Shown piece by piece: positions 32,090 through 44,100 of a stretch of 64,000 bases of DNA (position 1 is its first letter; each line of letters begins with the position of its first letter). Under the pieces are notes generated by a model, which saw only the letters and a list, made by a program, of their open reading frames with translations, was not told the DNA's origin and ran no database searches. The position numbers and the translations under genes were made by a program. The DNA lies in NCBI RefSeq assembly GCF_030035675.1, contig NC_084489.1, forward strand, positions 21,291,501-21,355,500, read 5' to 3'. The DNA is from Rhineura floridana (Eukaryota; Chordata; Lepidosauria; Squamata; Rhineuridae).

Positions 32090-33645
32090 TGTTTGTTTAT
32101 TTTTATTTATAAAAATATTTATATATCACTATTCATAAAAAGGCAAAGTTTACAACACACAGAATACATGACAAAACCATATAAATATTTAAAATCAGAA
32201 ATCATTACCTATTGCAGAAAGATAACTTCTCAATTATCTTCTTCAGCCTGGTGAGATAGAAAGTTTTTCAGCAGGTGTTTAAAAGTCAGAACAGAAAGTG
32301 CCTGCTGATCTCTATTGGCAGAGCATTCCACAAGACTGGGCCAATGACACTAAAGGCTCAATTTCTTGTTGCTGTCCAATAGCCTTGTTGAACAGCGATG
32401 CTGCTGCAGATGATCTCAGTGATCAACCTGGGATATAAGTGTTTGAGCAGTCCCTAAGTTACCCTTTTCAGGTCTTTGTAAATAAATACAAGAACATTTA
32501 ATCTGGCTTGCTAATAGATGGGCAGTCAGTGCAGATGTTTTTACAATGGTGTCACATGTTGTCGGCCATGTGCCCCCATCAGTAGTCTGGCTGCTACATT
32601 CTGCACCAGGTGGAGCTTTCAAACTAGGCCCAACTGCAGCCCCACATAGAGTGCATTGCAGTAATCCAGCCTCGGGTTTACCAATGCATGGACTACAGTG
32701 GTCAGGCTATCCCTGTCCAGGAACAGGTGCAGTTGGCGAACCAGACAAAGCTGGTAAAAAGTACATCTAGCCACAGAGGACACTTGAACCTCTAATGACA
32801 GACATGTATCCAGGAGTACCCCCAAGCTACACACCTACTCCTTCAGAGGGAGTGTGACCCTGTTCAGAACGTAACTTTTCTATCTCCTAGACACGGGAAC
32901 TACCCACCCAAAGACCCTCCATCTTCCCAGGATTCAAGTGCAGTTCATTGGCCTTTGTCCAGTCCACCACTGCAGTCAGGCACCAATCTAAGTTTTCACA
33001 GCCTTTCCTGATTCTGCATACTGGTGACACTGTGCTCCAGAACTCCTAATGACCACTCCCAATGGCTTCATATAGATGTTAAATAGCACTGGTGAAAGCA
33101 TAGTGGAACCCCATAGTTCAAGTGCCAGGGGACCAAGAAGTATTCACCCAATTCTGCTTTCTGAACGTAGCTTTGTAGGTAAGAATGGAACCACCGTAAT
33201 ACAGGGTCCCTGATACCCATACCACTCAAAAGCTGCTGAGAGATCTAGCAGAAGTAACAAGAGTTGCACTCCCCCATCTCTTGCAATAAAGGTCATCCAT
33301 CAGGATGACCAATCTAATTCAGCTCTGAAATCAGGTCCAACCCCAGATTGTAGTACATCTCAGTAATCGGTCTCATCCAGGAATGCCTGCAGTTGCTCCA
33401 CAACCACCTTCACCACCTTTGCCCAGAAAGGGGTGTTGGCAATTGGTCTATAGTTATTACACTCCATTGGGTCCAGAGTGGGCTTTTAAGAAGTAGAATA
33501 GTAGGCAGCACCCCATCACGCAGATATGCACTTACCGTGCCCAAGACCCACTCAGTCACCCCACTCTAGCTAGCTTTAATAAGTTAGGAAGGACAAATAT
33601 CCAATGAGTAGGTGGTTGAGAAACTGCAAGCAACCTTCGTTGGTA
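32090..33645 (-). mobile_element. Old L2 LINE, minus strand
   Basis: The order matches other L2 copies. An AT-rich tail is at 32090-32170. C-terminal remnants are at 32619-32834 (LDTCLSLEVQVSSVARCTFY and LVNPRLDYCNALYVGLQLG). Further right are antisense remnants of the NIYMKPLG and [10 protein letters not shown] regions (GGCTTCATATAGATGTTAAA at 33064; AAAGCTGCTGAGAGATCTAG at 33229). Many breaks leave no long frame. Confidence 0.75.
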
Positions 33646-33850
33646 CCTTGACCATACTTGCTCTATTGTCTTTTTGTGTTCAAATGTCATTCTTTCATGT
33701 TCATTTAAGTGAATTTAGCAAATTTGAGAAAAGCTTCAGTCCTGAGAATACTTACTGTAAAACTTGGAGGACATATTTCCAGTTTTTAGAATCTTGGTTT
33801 TTATTTTTATTTTATAAATAGTTTTTTAAAGTGATTTTGAATAGTCTATC

Positions 33851-34277
33851 CAGGGCTGTGGAGTCGGTACACCAAACCTTTGACTCCTCTATTTTTCTAC
33901 TGTCCGACTCCGACTTCACCCAAAATTGCTTCCGACTCCACGACTCCAACTCCACAGCCCTGGAAAGGGCTGTATATGTCTTTTTAAATTGGAAGCTCTC
34001 ATAGGAGCATTTTTATCGCTGCCTGAATATGCGCTGATCTTGGCATCACAGCATTTGTCTTCATCTGGGTCCTGTGTCATACACTGACACACAAAATGTT
34101 TTCCATCCTGAGTTATGGTGAAATGCTCAAATACAGCTGACTTCATGGGAAGCTTCTTTGACATTGTGAATTTATATATATTTTAAATTGTCAATCAAAA
34201 TTTATTTTGCTGTCGTAGTTGGTACATTTCTACCGACTCCGACTCCACCCAGAATTGCTTCCAACTCCACAGCCCTG
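33851..34277 (-). mobile_element. hAT element with BED-finger remnant and perfect 8-bp target duplication
   Basis: The ends CAGGGCTGTGGAGTCGG and CCAACTCCACAGCCCTG are inverted. AGTCTATC flanks both sides (33843-33850 and 34278-34285). Subterminal repeats of GACTCC/CCGACT are dense. On the minus strand from 34164 a short frame encodes a start, KSAVFEHFTITQDGKHFVCQ, two cysteines and ASNLKRH, the layout of a BED zinc finger at the N-terminus of hAT transposases. The catalytic part is absent. A second TIR-like end (ACTCCACAGCCCTGG) lies inside at about 33945-33962, so the left 111 bp resembles a complete miniature element. Confidence 0.9.
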
Positions 34278-34554
34278 AGTCTATCACCTAGTACTCTTGT
34301 TCCGGGCAGTTTAAACTAATCTTTTTTGGCTTTCTTGTTAGGTTATGGGTTTTAACCTCATTGTAGCTTGGCACTGCTTGTGTAACAACTTTCAAGCAGA
34401 ATTTTGGCCGGATGAATAACAGTTCTTCAGCTATAATCAAAATCTGTGGTCATGTTAAGAAATTGATACCTGTTTTTCAGCTATAGTGCAGGTTATACCA
34501 TATACACTTTCAAATCATATCCCCAATTGTGTATCCTTTAATTCTGCAGAGATT

Positions 34555-34650
34555 AACTGTGCAATCCTATGCATGTTAACTTGGAAATAAGTTCCACTAT
34601 GTTCAATAGAGGTGACTCCCTAATGCATTTAGGATTGCAGTCTAACAAAT
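34555..34650. mobile_element. MITE family C copy
   Basis: TGCAATCCTATGCATGTTAA and GTTCCACTATGTTCAATAGA are mirrored by GCATTTAGGATTGCAGTC. Diverged palindrome of about 90 bp. Confidence 0.65.
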
Positions 34651-36034
34651 GTAAGAATCCTTGGACCGTATTAACATGCTTTCACTACTCAGGCTGAACA
34701 GTTGCTAATACTATATTACTCAAATAGCAAAATGTACCAATGGCAAACTGTTTTGCCAGTTATAACTTTTTTAAGGTTTGTGACAGATCATGTATATTTT
34801 TGTCTCAGGCATTTTCTCTGGATAATTGGGTAGGTTTTGTTCTTTGAATCTTGACAGTATCATCCCAGCCTTTTGTCTGAAACCACCACCACCACTGCTT
34901 CTGCATTCAAGAAAATTCAAGTAAAATTCCCTTTTTGGTTGTTAACTTCATAAACTTGTGACACCAATCTTGTGACTTCATTATATTGTGTTGCTTTGAT
35001 AATAGCAGTAGGCATTTTTTCCCAACTGGGAGTAGTATTCAAAACCTATTCTGCTTTATTTCCATTATCAAAATAAGTTTGTTTACTGATAAAATGGCAG
35101 AGTGTTTTGACAAAGCCATATGCAGTTAGTGGAGTTGCAAAATATATTATGTGGTTTTACTTTGTCACTAGCACTTAGGGTGGGGACAGATGTAGAGATG
35201 AATGGATCAGTTTATTTCCAGCCTGTGACAATTTTGCCTGTGTTAATTCATAATTCTGTCATATTTCTCATTTATCTGCAATTTTAAAAAGTCCACAAAA
35301 ATTTGTATTTAAAGATGTGTTTTATATGCATTTATAAACATATTTATCTCCATGTATTCATTTCTAAACATATTTTATCCTAAAATACATATTTTAAAAT
35401 GCGTTTGGGTACTTTGAGCTGAGAACTATATCATAAAACTCTGAGGAATATGAAATCTAAAGGATAACTACATTCCAATATGCATATTAGTCAGGGAGGT
35501 GTGGATCAGATCACTGCTTTGAAATACACAGAAATTAAATTCCTCAAGCATATTTAGTCAGCAGCAATTGTTGGTGTTGTACCAAATTGTACTGTACATG
35601 GTGCTGTAAACATCTAAAAATAAACTAGTCCTGCCTGCAGGCTTACAGTCTAATCAAAGACAAGCCACATTAAGAATAAAAGGATACATAGATAAAAGAA
35701 AAGTCAATCCAAGGAAAAGCCAAAGTGAAAATGTGTCAAACGAGGCACTGGAATGTAGGAAAGTCACATGTTGGGTGAGAGGGAATTCCAGGGAGAGGCA
35801 ATGAACAAAGAAATGCAATTAGAGAATAGAGTGGGTCAAATTCTCTTACCCTAAATCGTAACTTCTGAGAAGCAGCATATAGAGAATGAAAAGAAGAAAA
35901 TATATAGGAGCAAGACATGAAACAACGAGGTTAAAGTGAAGATCACTAGATTGAGGAAATCACTGAAGAGAGAGCAATTTAATATGATTTGAAAGGCAAG
36001 TGCCAAGTACCAGAGAGATGGCAGAACGTGAGAC
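34651..36034. other. Intron 1 stretch without recognised element
   Basis: AT-rich. The block from about 35590 (CCTGCCTGCAGGCTTACAGT) looks like an ancient SINE or LINE remnant but could not be classified. Confidence 0.35.
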
Positions 36035-36112
36035 AGAGTAGAAATTGTTGTATAGCGCCCAGAGAGCTTCGGCTATGGGGCGGTATACAAATGCAATAAA
36101 TAAATAAAGCCA
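36035..36112 (+). mobile_element. LINE 3' tail (L2-like)
   Basis: TTGTATAGCGCCCAGAGAGC, TTCGGCTATGGGGCGGTATA and CAAATGCAATAAATAAATAA match the tail seen in antisense at 31021-31250. Confidence 0.65.
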
Positions 36113-36547
36113 TTAAGGGTTCATGCAACAAATAGAAAGGAAAAAGCACAAAACGTTTTGTTAGGATCCATAAGAAAGAAAAGTAAAATCTAGACATCAA
36201 ATGTCAGGACTTTGCAAGACCCTGTGCATATGGAAGAAAGGAAGGAGAAGGGATTCTGAGCTTGAGGAGATCAAACAAACATTATTAAGAGTAAGATCAA
36301 GTAAAGTTGAGGAGAAAAAATCACAAGTTCCATTTTGGCAAAATTTCAGAAAACAAGCATTCATCCAGTAGCAGAGAAAGGAAAGAGATTGGTCAAGAGA
36401 AGAAGAAAGATGAACAGTAGAGTTGTAAAGCATCAGTATAATTAATCTTGAAGTGTTTATTGCTCTTGAAGGCCAATTTGAATGCATCACCGTTTTAGAC
36501 ATAATCCTAATGTTTAATATTCTGGTTCTAAGATAATGGCTATTTAC

Positions 36548-36992
36548 AGGTATCATGGTAAACCATGGTTTATCCACATGATGGCCATGGTCCTAGCTTC
36601 CTTCCTGGGCTCATGTGCTCCACCTTCCTTTGGTGTGGTCATGAGATTGAAAGCTTCTATTTCTGTTTTAGAATAACAAGTTTATAGTGTGTTCTCATAA
36701 CCCTAATAAGCTCATTTTAACTATGGTTTGATTAAAACAAGCCAGCTTCATAAACCATGGCTTGACGTTGGCTTCTTTCAGTCAAATCATAGTTCAGATT
36801 AGCCAATTTGTTGGGTTCAGAACACTGAACAAGCTGTGGCTAATCAAAAACAGAAGTGGAAGCTTCTGAACACCAACTCTTGTCTGTGCCAGATGATGCT
36901 AGGGGAGGGGAGCCCAGGGAGAGAAGGCTAGGCTCATTTCTATAATGATAAACTATGGTTTATCTTGATGTTTCAAAAAAGCCAAAATCAAG
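36548..36992. mobile_element. Large imperfect palindrome, about 445 bp (MITE-like)
   Basis: Left-arm blocks (GGTAAACCATGGTTTATC, CTAGCTTCCTTCCTGGGCTC, GAAAGCTTCTATTTCTGTTT, ACTATGGTTTGATTAAAAC) are mirrored in order by the right arm (TCAAATCATAGTTCAGAT, AAACAGAAGTGGAAGCTTCT, GAGCCCAGGGAGAGAAGGCT, GATAAACTATGGTTTATC). The centre is near 36770. No coding sequence. It may belong to the Chompy-like/Harbinger type of reptile MITEs, which is a guess. Confidence 0.65.
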
Positions 36993-38680
36993 TTTCCAGT
37001 GATCTTTCTTATTCTACTCCATGGAGTATTAGACAGACACTTTTACTCCTCCTCTGCCTCTCTTGCTCACCCTTTGCTTCATTCCAAGCCAGTGTTTGAA
37101 TAAACCATATCTAGTTTGTTGGATGGTTTGTGTATGTAGTTATTTGTAGAATTAAGGCTCTCATCTCCTTGGTACACAGAGCTGCTGTTTTTCTTTGGTT
37201 GCAGAGCATAATATTGCTTCCTGTAAAATATATATTAATTAGACTCCTGTAATGTAAAGCCATGTTGCTCCTAATTGGAAGTGGTTCTTTTAGACCCTAT
37301 TTCAAGTAACATGATGAATCTGTATATTTCACAAGGTTTGGACCATACATAAGAGCAGATTTCCTGCATGCCAGACTAGTCCTGAGATTGCAGGGCATGG
37401 CTTCCTCCTCAAATCTTGGTTGCCCTTCTTTACTTGGCTGATCAACATAATGGTGAAGCGACTAGTTTTTCTACTCCTTACTGGAGAAATTAGAAAAGTA
37501 TCTAGTGTATCATTTGGTAAATAGAATATGCAGCTGTATTCTGCCTGTCACGTAAACTAAGATTAACTCCGTTTAATTTGAAAACTCTTCGGTAACATAA
37601 TATGCAGCTACTAGCATATTGAAAGTCCTGCTGCAAGCACCCCCAGCTTGGGTAATTCTCAGAAATGGATTGATGATAATTTGGTATAGGTATCTAGTGG
37701 AAATTCTGAGCCATAATGAAGGGCCAGTGAAGACTGGCTTATTACTTTCCTTCCCAAACAGACATACTTGATTTAAGCATCCTTATCAAACAAAGAACTT
37801 TCATATTGTATTAGTAGTTCCATTGAGTCTGTTCCTAGTATAAAATGCAGAAAGGAGAGAAACTAGTGCAATTGCAAAGTAAAAGTAGTGTGCAGCTCTT
37901 AGCACAGGAGTAGAATTCAGTATGATTATTTTGGGTGGAAGGAAAATAAAGTGAATATATCTTGTGACTGTGATCTTACATATGAATGCTAGACCTGTGT
38001 CATTGTAGTAAATGGTCCAGAGAATCGGGTCCATCCTAATTCCCTTCATTGTCATTGTCAGGGAACAACTGTTCTTCCAAATGGAAATAATTGTAGAAAA
38101 GCAGTTTGGCATGGGATACTGAGTCATACTGAAACTTCATTTTAAGAAATTGTCTGGGAAAGGGAAGGGCTATAGATTTGGTACTCTTCCCAGTAGCTGA
38201 TTTATTGAGAAATATCTAGTGGTGGGAGAAGTAAATTATGACTTAACTGATACTCTAGATGAATCTTATTGCTGCTCCCTAGATTATAATTTCAAGTCTT
38301 GGGATGTTCTCGCAAGTCACTTGTGAGAAAGATGAAGAAGCAGAGGAGCCCTAGGCCTTCTTTGATACCCACATCTGTCTTTGGAGAAGTCAAGTATGTA
38401 TAGTAATCTTCCTGCATTTTGATTTGGAAGAGTATTTATAATAAAAACCCTTGGAAGCAGCTCTTTTTTTTTTTACTGATTAGATTAATCAAAATGTGCA
38501 TGATGAAATCTGAATAGGGGATGCTGTTTCTCTTATGGCTATTTCGTGCATTACATTGCAACACACTAGTTGTTTGTGCTGAACACACTCAACAAAGCCA
38601 CAGTCAATCCCTGTTCTCTGGATGATGCACATATTTCCTAAAACCTGTTCCACATTCACAGTTGTAGGTGAACACTTACA
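36993..38680. other. Intron 1 stretch without recognised element
   Basis: AT-rich. A worn fragment with TGAATAAACCATATCTAGTT near 37098 may be another arm of the palindrome family at 36.5 kb. Otherwise nothing recognised. Confidence 0.35.
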
Positions 38681-38740
38681 TATTAATTAATTAATTAAAT
38701 TTATATCCTGCCCTTCCTCTCAGAAGGAGCCCAGACACAT
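38681..38740 (-). mobile_element. L2 3' tail fragment
   Basis: (TTAA)n and AAATTTATATCCTGCCCTTC, then CTCTCAGAAGGAGCCCAGA, match the antisense L2 tail at 22592. Confidence 0.65.
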
Positions 38741-39222
38741 GTTCGTGTATGCATGTACATGCAACAACTCTTGGGGGGGGGGGGAAATCAGTTTTGTAGG
38801 GTAAGTACAGCTTGAAATTCTTTGTTGCTGCTGTTGTAATGTGCATAAAATTGTCCAAATAAAGGAGCATTTTCTGTGACTTGTACAGAGCTATATGGAA
38901 CAAAGTAAACAAAGTGCAGGGGGGGGACATGGGGAGCAGATATTGGCGCTTTATATTCGTAAAGGTGTCAGTAACTTCTACTATAGTGTCTGGACTCACT
39001 GTTAAGGGTGTTTTCTATAATTACATTTGCCTTTTTGTGCAATTAATGAAAGAGGAAAATCACAATAAAATATGCTGTTAGGGACAGCAAACTTATAAGG
39101 GACTGTCAGCATCACACTGGATTTCAACAAATCTTGTTCAGAGAAGCAGATTTTATACAACTGTAAAACGGAAGGCAGATGCCTTCCTTGATAAGTTGTG
39201 CAGCACGACACTGTGCACGATG

Positions 39223-39256
39223 GCAATCCTATGCACATGTAGCTGGGAATCCCGTT
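39223..39256. mobile_element. Left half of a MITE family C copy
   Basis: GCAATCCTATGCACATGTAG and CTGGGAATCCCGTT match the first arm of the family C palindrome. The matching second arm lies 5.4 kb away at 44643-44685, on the far side of the DIRS fossil. Confidence 0.6.
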
Positions 39257-39399
39257 CCGCGCCCGGTACATGCCGGGCAAAGGGGCGAGTTTGCGGCCGC
39301 AGCCGAAGCCCAGGCCACCATCGTGAGGGATGTGTGTGTGCACGCAGCGCGCTGGCGCGCCTGCGTGACACACAATAGGAGCTGGGGCTGCTGAAGGCC

Positions 39400-39960
39400 A
39401 TTTAAGGCCGCTCCGCCAGCCTCCCGCCCTCCTTTGAATTTTGGCGGCAAGGCTTTTGGCACGGCAAGGCCTGTGGCGCGGTGAGGCCTTGCAGCGTCTG
39501 CAACAGCGGCGACGCTTCCAGCTTGGCAGCCTTGCAATGGCGAGGCTTCGGCCGAGAGAGGCCTTACAACGGCGGCGGGGCTTCTGGCCATGGGAGGCGT
39601 AATGGCGGCGGCGGCGAGGCCTTCTAAGGGCATGTGTGGGGCATTCAACGCACGTGGAGCTCTCCGGCGCGCGTGGCTTCGCTTGCCTTGTCTTGGGCGG
39701 TGTTGAGGCGGTGAGCCCTTGGCCTGGGGAGGCTCTACAGCGACGGCAGCGAGGCCTTATGGCGGCAGTGGCGAGGCCCTCCCGTAGTGGGAACAGCATC
39801 GGCAGTGGCGCTGCTGGCCAGGGAGGCCTTCTGGAGGTATCGAGGCTCGCGGTGGCAGATCCAAGGCATTACGGGCAGCTCAAGAGCACATGCGAGGCGG
39901 CCTTTGGCTGTGTTCTTTCCTCGAGGGTTCCTCAAGGGGATCCCCGTGGGGGTGGGTGGG
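39400..39960. repeat. Degenerate GC-rich tandem repeat
   Basis: Loose repeats of about 30-40 bp are built around GGCGGCGAGGCCTT and variants (GCGGTGAGGCCTTGC, GCAGCGAGGCCTTATGG, GGGAGGCCTTCTGGA). It is very CpG-rich, and the long open frames on both strands (for example minus 39002-39799) come from composition. It sits in the 5' part of the DIRS fossil. Confidence 0.6.
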
Positions 39961-40459
39961 AAAGATCATCAGCCCCTCACCTCACCACATAGTAGGGGAA
40001 TTGGGTGCAGGGCACCAGCTCCATCACACCCCCTATTTGGTCACTTGGTGGCCCAGGAGGCCTGCATTGTCTGGCGCTGGACAAGGGAGCCAGTGGGTCG
40101 GTGACTGGGGTGTGCAGGATGACAAGAGGACACAGTCTGGCCGGGCTGTGAAGGTGCTGGGCCCCCCTTTAGTGCTTCCTCACACTTACCACCTTTCTTT
40201 TCTGAAGGACGCACGCCCCTTGCTTCTGCAATGGGGCATAGGCTGGGGGGGGGATTAGCAGAAGGGAATAGACCCAGCTACACGCTCAATCTCAGGATGC
40301 CACCCAAAAAAGGCGAAGTGGGCCGAAAGGGAAGGGTAGGGCCCCCAGTGTGGAGGGTAGATGCCCACCCCCAGCTGTGGTGGAGTGGAACATAGCCAAT
40401 GCACTTCATATGTTTTATTGCTAGGATTATTCTACCATTTACAGGGATCTCGATCCCTG

Positions 40460-40578
40460 GAGATGAAGGATTGTAGCTCAGTAACAGAACACTTGCTTTG
40501 CATGCTGAGGGTCCTCAGGTTCAGCCCTCAGCACCGCCAGTTAGGGCCAGGAGATACTTCTATGGGGGTCCCCTCACC
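40460..40578 (+). mobile_element. tRNA-derived SINE, 3'-truncated
   Basis: TTGTAGCTCAGTAACAGAAC (A-box region), TGCTTTGCATGCTGAGG and AGGTTCAGCCCTCAGC (B-box) match the family at 49224-49410 and 56680-56870. Confidence 0.7.
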
Positions 40579-41590
40579 CACTACAGAAAGTGAAATAGGA
40601 ATAGACTCCTTTTCTTCATACTGAAGTGTATTTTTAGTTTAAACCGAATGTTCCTTTTCATTTACCAATTACATAGAGAGGCAACTGGACAGCCATGTGT
40701 GGGGATGCTTTTATTAAGGGATGTACTGAAAAGGTCATTCCACTTCCACACTGTCTTTGCAAACCAGGAAAGTTTGGAGAGGGGGTTAGTCAATTAGGGA
40801 GAACTTAGGATGAGAGGGGCAAAATTTGCCTGTACCTTAGAAAGAGGCTCTGTTACAACGTGGCAATATTCTAAGATATATTCTAAAAGATAATGGGGTG
40901 TTTCGTCCCAGAGCATTTGGGGAGAGACATATGGTGGCCATCAGTTGGAGGCCATTTGGATTGGAACAATGCAATGTGATTACGAAGAGCAGAGGCTTTT
41001 TGGGGGGGCAGGTGGCAGCTGGAGACAGAAAGGAGGCTGCAGGGGCCAATAGGGATCCCAGTTAGTGCTGCAACCTCACCTCCAAAACTACCTCAACTCC
41101 GCAAATGCAAAGGGAGCTCATCCCCTCTTTTCACTGTCAAGCTTCCCCTCCCCAAATACTTTCTTCAAAACCCAGGTAAAAATATACAAACCTTTCCATT
41201 AGTTAAGTCCTATAAACCTCAGTCCAGTCCAGAGACCCATTTAACCTGTGATATTCTGAGTAAACATATTTAGGATTCTGCTGTATGGGTGCAATCATGT
41301 GCACCCTTCCGTGGGGAAGAAGTAACAATACACTCGGTGGGATTTTCTCATAAGTAAGTATGCATAGAATTGGTCCAAGTCTTTTTCTCTGAGTAAATTA
41401 TTCTCTGAGTAAACATAATGGAATTCTTTTCAGTGATCATGTACAGGCTGCACATATGCTTGCATCTTCTCTTTAGCTAGTTTGCAAACTGGCTGTAGAT
41501 AAGGTGGCCACCTTTTTACATGCCACTAGTCCTGTGTTTTTAAGAGTCATTTGATCTGCAGACATTAGAAGATGACATTGCTCAACTCCA
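40579..41590. other. Non-DIRS-like interior with a MITE C copy
   Basis: AT-richer than the flanking DIRS parts, so probably later insertion or a rearranged internal part. A family C MITE lies at about 41283-41375. Nothing else was recognised. Confidence 0.35.
41283..41375. mobile_element. MITE family C copy
   Basis: GGGTGCAATCATGTGCACCC and GGTGGGATTTTCTCATAAGT, then AAGTATGCATAGAATTGG, follow the family C arm order with a worn left arm. Confidence 0.5.
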
Positions 41591-43881
41591 TGCCATCTAA
41601 TAACTGCTGAATATGAACCCGCAATTAAAGTCACAACAACAAGCCAGAAGGATAGCAGAGGCTGCTCAAGGAAAGTGTCCCTTTCCAGCTAAGCTCGAGG
41701 TGCTACGGACCTTGCTGGCAGACTGCCCAGTTTATGGGGAGACTCATTTATGATGCGGTTTTCTTTATTAGGCTTTTTTTTTTCTTTTTCTGGATCCTAT
41801 ATGGTGGCCCCCAGCTTTCCCTTATGGCCGGCAATCTTAAATCAGTCTTAGGTACAGACGCACTGGTCCAGGGGATGATTGATAAAGACATACAGTTGGG
41901 CAGGGTTATTGGCCCCTTCCCATCATCCCCTACGTCTGCTCTCACAATGCCCCCCCATAGTGCCCAATGTGGCAGTGGGCGGAGTCTACCTGATTCATCA
42001 TCCGTCATACAAGTGGGGTCAGTCAGTAATGGCTTCATACCAGATAGACTATGCACAGTGCACTACGCTGCATTCAATATGGTGCGCGCCTGTGGCAGAG
42101 GTGCCTTATGGGCAAGGGTGGCAGCTAATCTGCCTGCATTGCCGGATGTTGAGTTTTGCCTTTTAGGTCGACTATGCAGCAGAACATTACCTATGGGCTG
42201 CTGTATTCTTGTATGGAGCACTTCAGCTCCTTCTTGGAAGGGACAGTCAGGAGACGAGAGGGCTCAGAAGCAGTGGGGCACTATGTTCATGATTTACGGT
42301 TCACGGGTAGGGCAGACTTTGGGTGCATGTTAGCACCTGATGGCACCGTTTATGGCGTGGCTATGAACTGGGGGGTTCCTTTGGCAGCTGGGAAAATGGA
42401 GGATCCTGCCCTAGGGTTCACCTTCCAGGGTATTAAGATTGTCTCTTGGACCCAGGGCTGCAGGCTGCCCGAGAAAAGCGCTTGAACTGTTGCAGATCAA
42501 GATCCTGGAGTTTTCAGGGGCTGGGAAAGTGTTTGCTTTCTGCCCTTCAAGTGTTGGGGGCCTTCGACGGTGGGGTTTATGGTGCCATAACAGGGATGTC
42601 ACAGCCTTACCACAGCTTCAGGGTTTGTTTTGTTTTTGTTTTTTGGCTGCCTTATGCGCCAACCTGAGGCATGCCCCCCCCCCTTCCGACAGTGTGTCAA
42701 TGGTGTTTTTAGTTAGAGGAGGGAACGACTCTGGGGGGGAGAACTGCTAGTCCCATACCACACACTGGGAGATGGGGGAGGGGAGTCAGATATGGCCATA
42801 TGCCTATCTGTTGCCCCAGCATGCTCACCAGCTATCAGAGGGCAGGAGGGGATTTCTGGGAGTTAGGGGCCGGCAGGGGCTATGCAAAGTGTGGCCTATT
42901 CCTATGAATCACACACAGGAATTCATCATGGATGGTAGGAGTAAAGCCCGTCCGTCAGAGTGTTGCAAGGTAGGCTGGCAGGGGGCCTTTGGGACCATTC
43001 AGATGGCTTGGGATATGTCATGTGCTGGCCGGCTGGCCCATGCACACCACCGTACCCCTTATCCTCATCCTCCGTGTTCACCTGACCCACCAGGGATTGT
43101 TGTTCAGGGAGGTGCCCTGTGACAAGCAGTTGCGGGCAGCGGCCCTCACACTTAATTTTGGAGCCTTCCGGATGGAGGGTGGGAGTGTTTGGGTCCAGGT
43201 CAGACTTCCCTACGAGCCATCCTGCTGTCCAAAGTTTGTTTCCAGGCAGACCAGGGGCACAAGAGGCACACCATTATTCTATCCTGCCCCGGGACTGGAC
43301 ACTTGTCCCGTGAGGGCATCACAGTGTTTTTTGGCCTGTAACTACAGGCCCGGTTGCCTGATACTCAGGGGGAGGGATCTTCCCTCATAAAGTTTCGGCC
43401 TAGCGTCGCAGAGCCTGGGAGCAGACACATGGGGTTTTGAGGGACATGCTCCTATGGAATTGGGGCTGCATACCCGGCAGGGAAATTGCCTACCTGGGCA
43501 ATTGGTTTGGTATATGCAGGTGTAGGCCGTCGGAAGGTGGAATTATGGGGCACCTGGAGTGCATTCACCCCTGGGCCAAGTCTTAAGGTCCAGGACCCAA
43601 CTGTTCATGATTGTTTCTGTTTTTGGCAGGTTGCTGGACGGGGATGGAGCAGATGCGCAGCCTACTCTGCAGCCATGGCATGATCTCATAGGCTGGCCTT
43701 GGGGCCGCAAATGCACATTGGTTCACGGCTGGCCCTCTGATGGTGGGCCACGGATTGGTGGCTGGGTCAACAGAGTATGCACTGGGATGGTCTCCTACCC
43801 ATGTTGTTCCAGCAGGGTTGAGTGCGGAAGGTCCCGCAGGTGGTGGTCATTCCCCTGGGTGGGAATGACCTTGGTTACTCA

Positions 43882-44100
43882 AGGGCAAGGCCCTCAGTGG
43901 CAGGCATGTGAGGACATGCGGTTGAGGCCACGATAGCCTCTGGTTGTCTGCCGTGGTCAGACATGGAGAGCAAGGCCCTCAGTGGCAGGCATGTGAGGAC
44001 ATGCAGTTGAGGCTACGATAGCCTCTGGTCATCTGCTGGAGGGCAAGGCCCTCAGTGGCAGGCACGTGAGGACATGCAGTTTGTGAGGCAACGATGGCAT
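43882..44100 (+). repeat. Three tandem repeats of about 65-100 bp in the DIRS 3' region
   Basis: The block GGCAAGGCCCTCAGTGGCAG, then GCATGTGAGGACATGC and (for two units) GATAGCCTCTGG, occurs three times in a row, starting near 43882, 43971 and 44042. Units differ in spacer length. They lie directly after the GGNDLG-encoding region. Confidence 0.8.

Noticed and set aside
39002-39799. A 265-codon Arg/Ala/Pro-rich minus-strand frame
   Set aside because: Produced by the CpG-rich tandem repeats. No domain.
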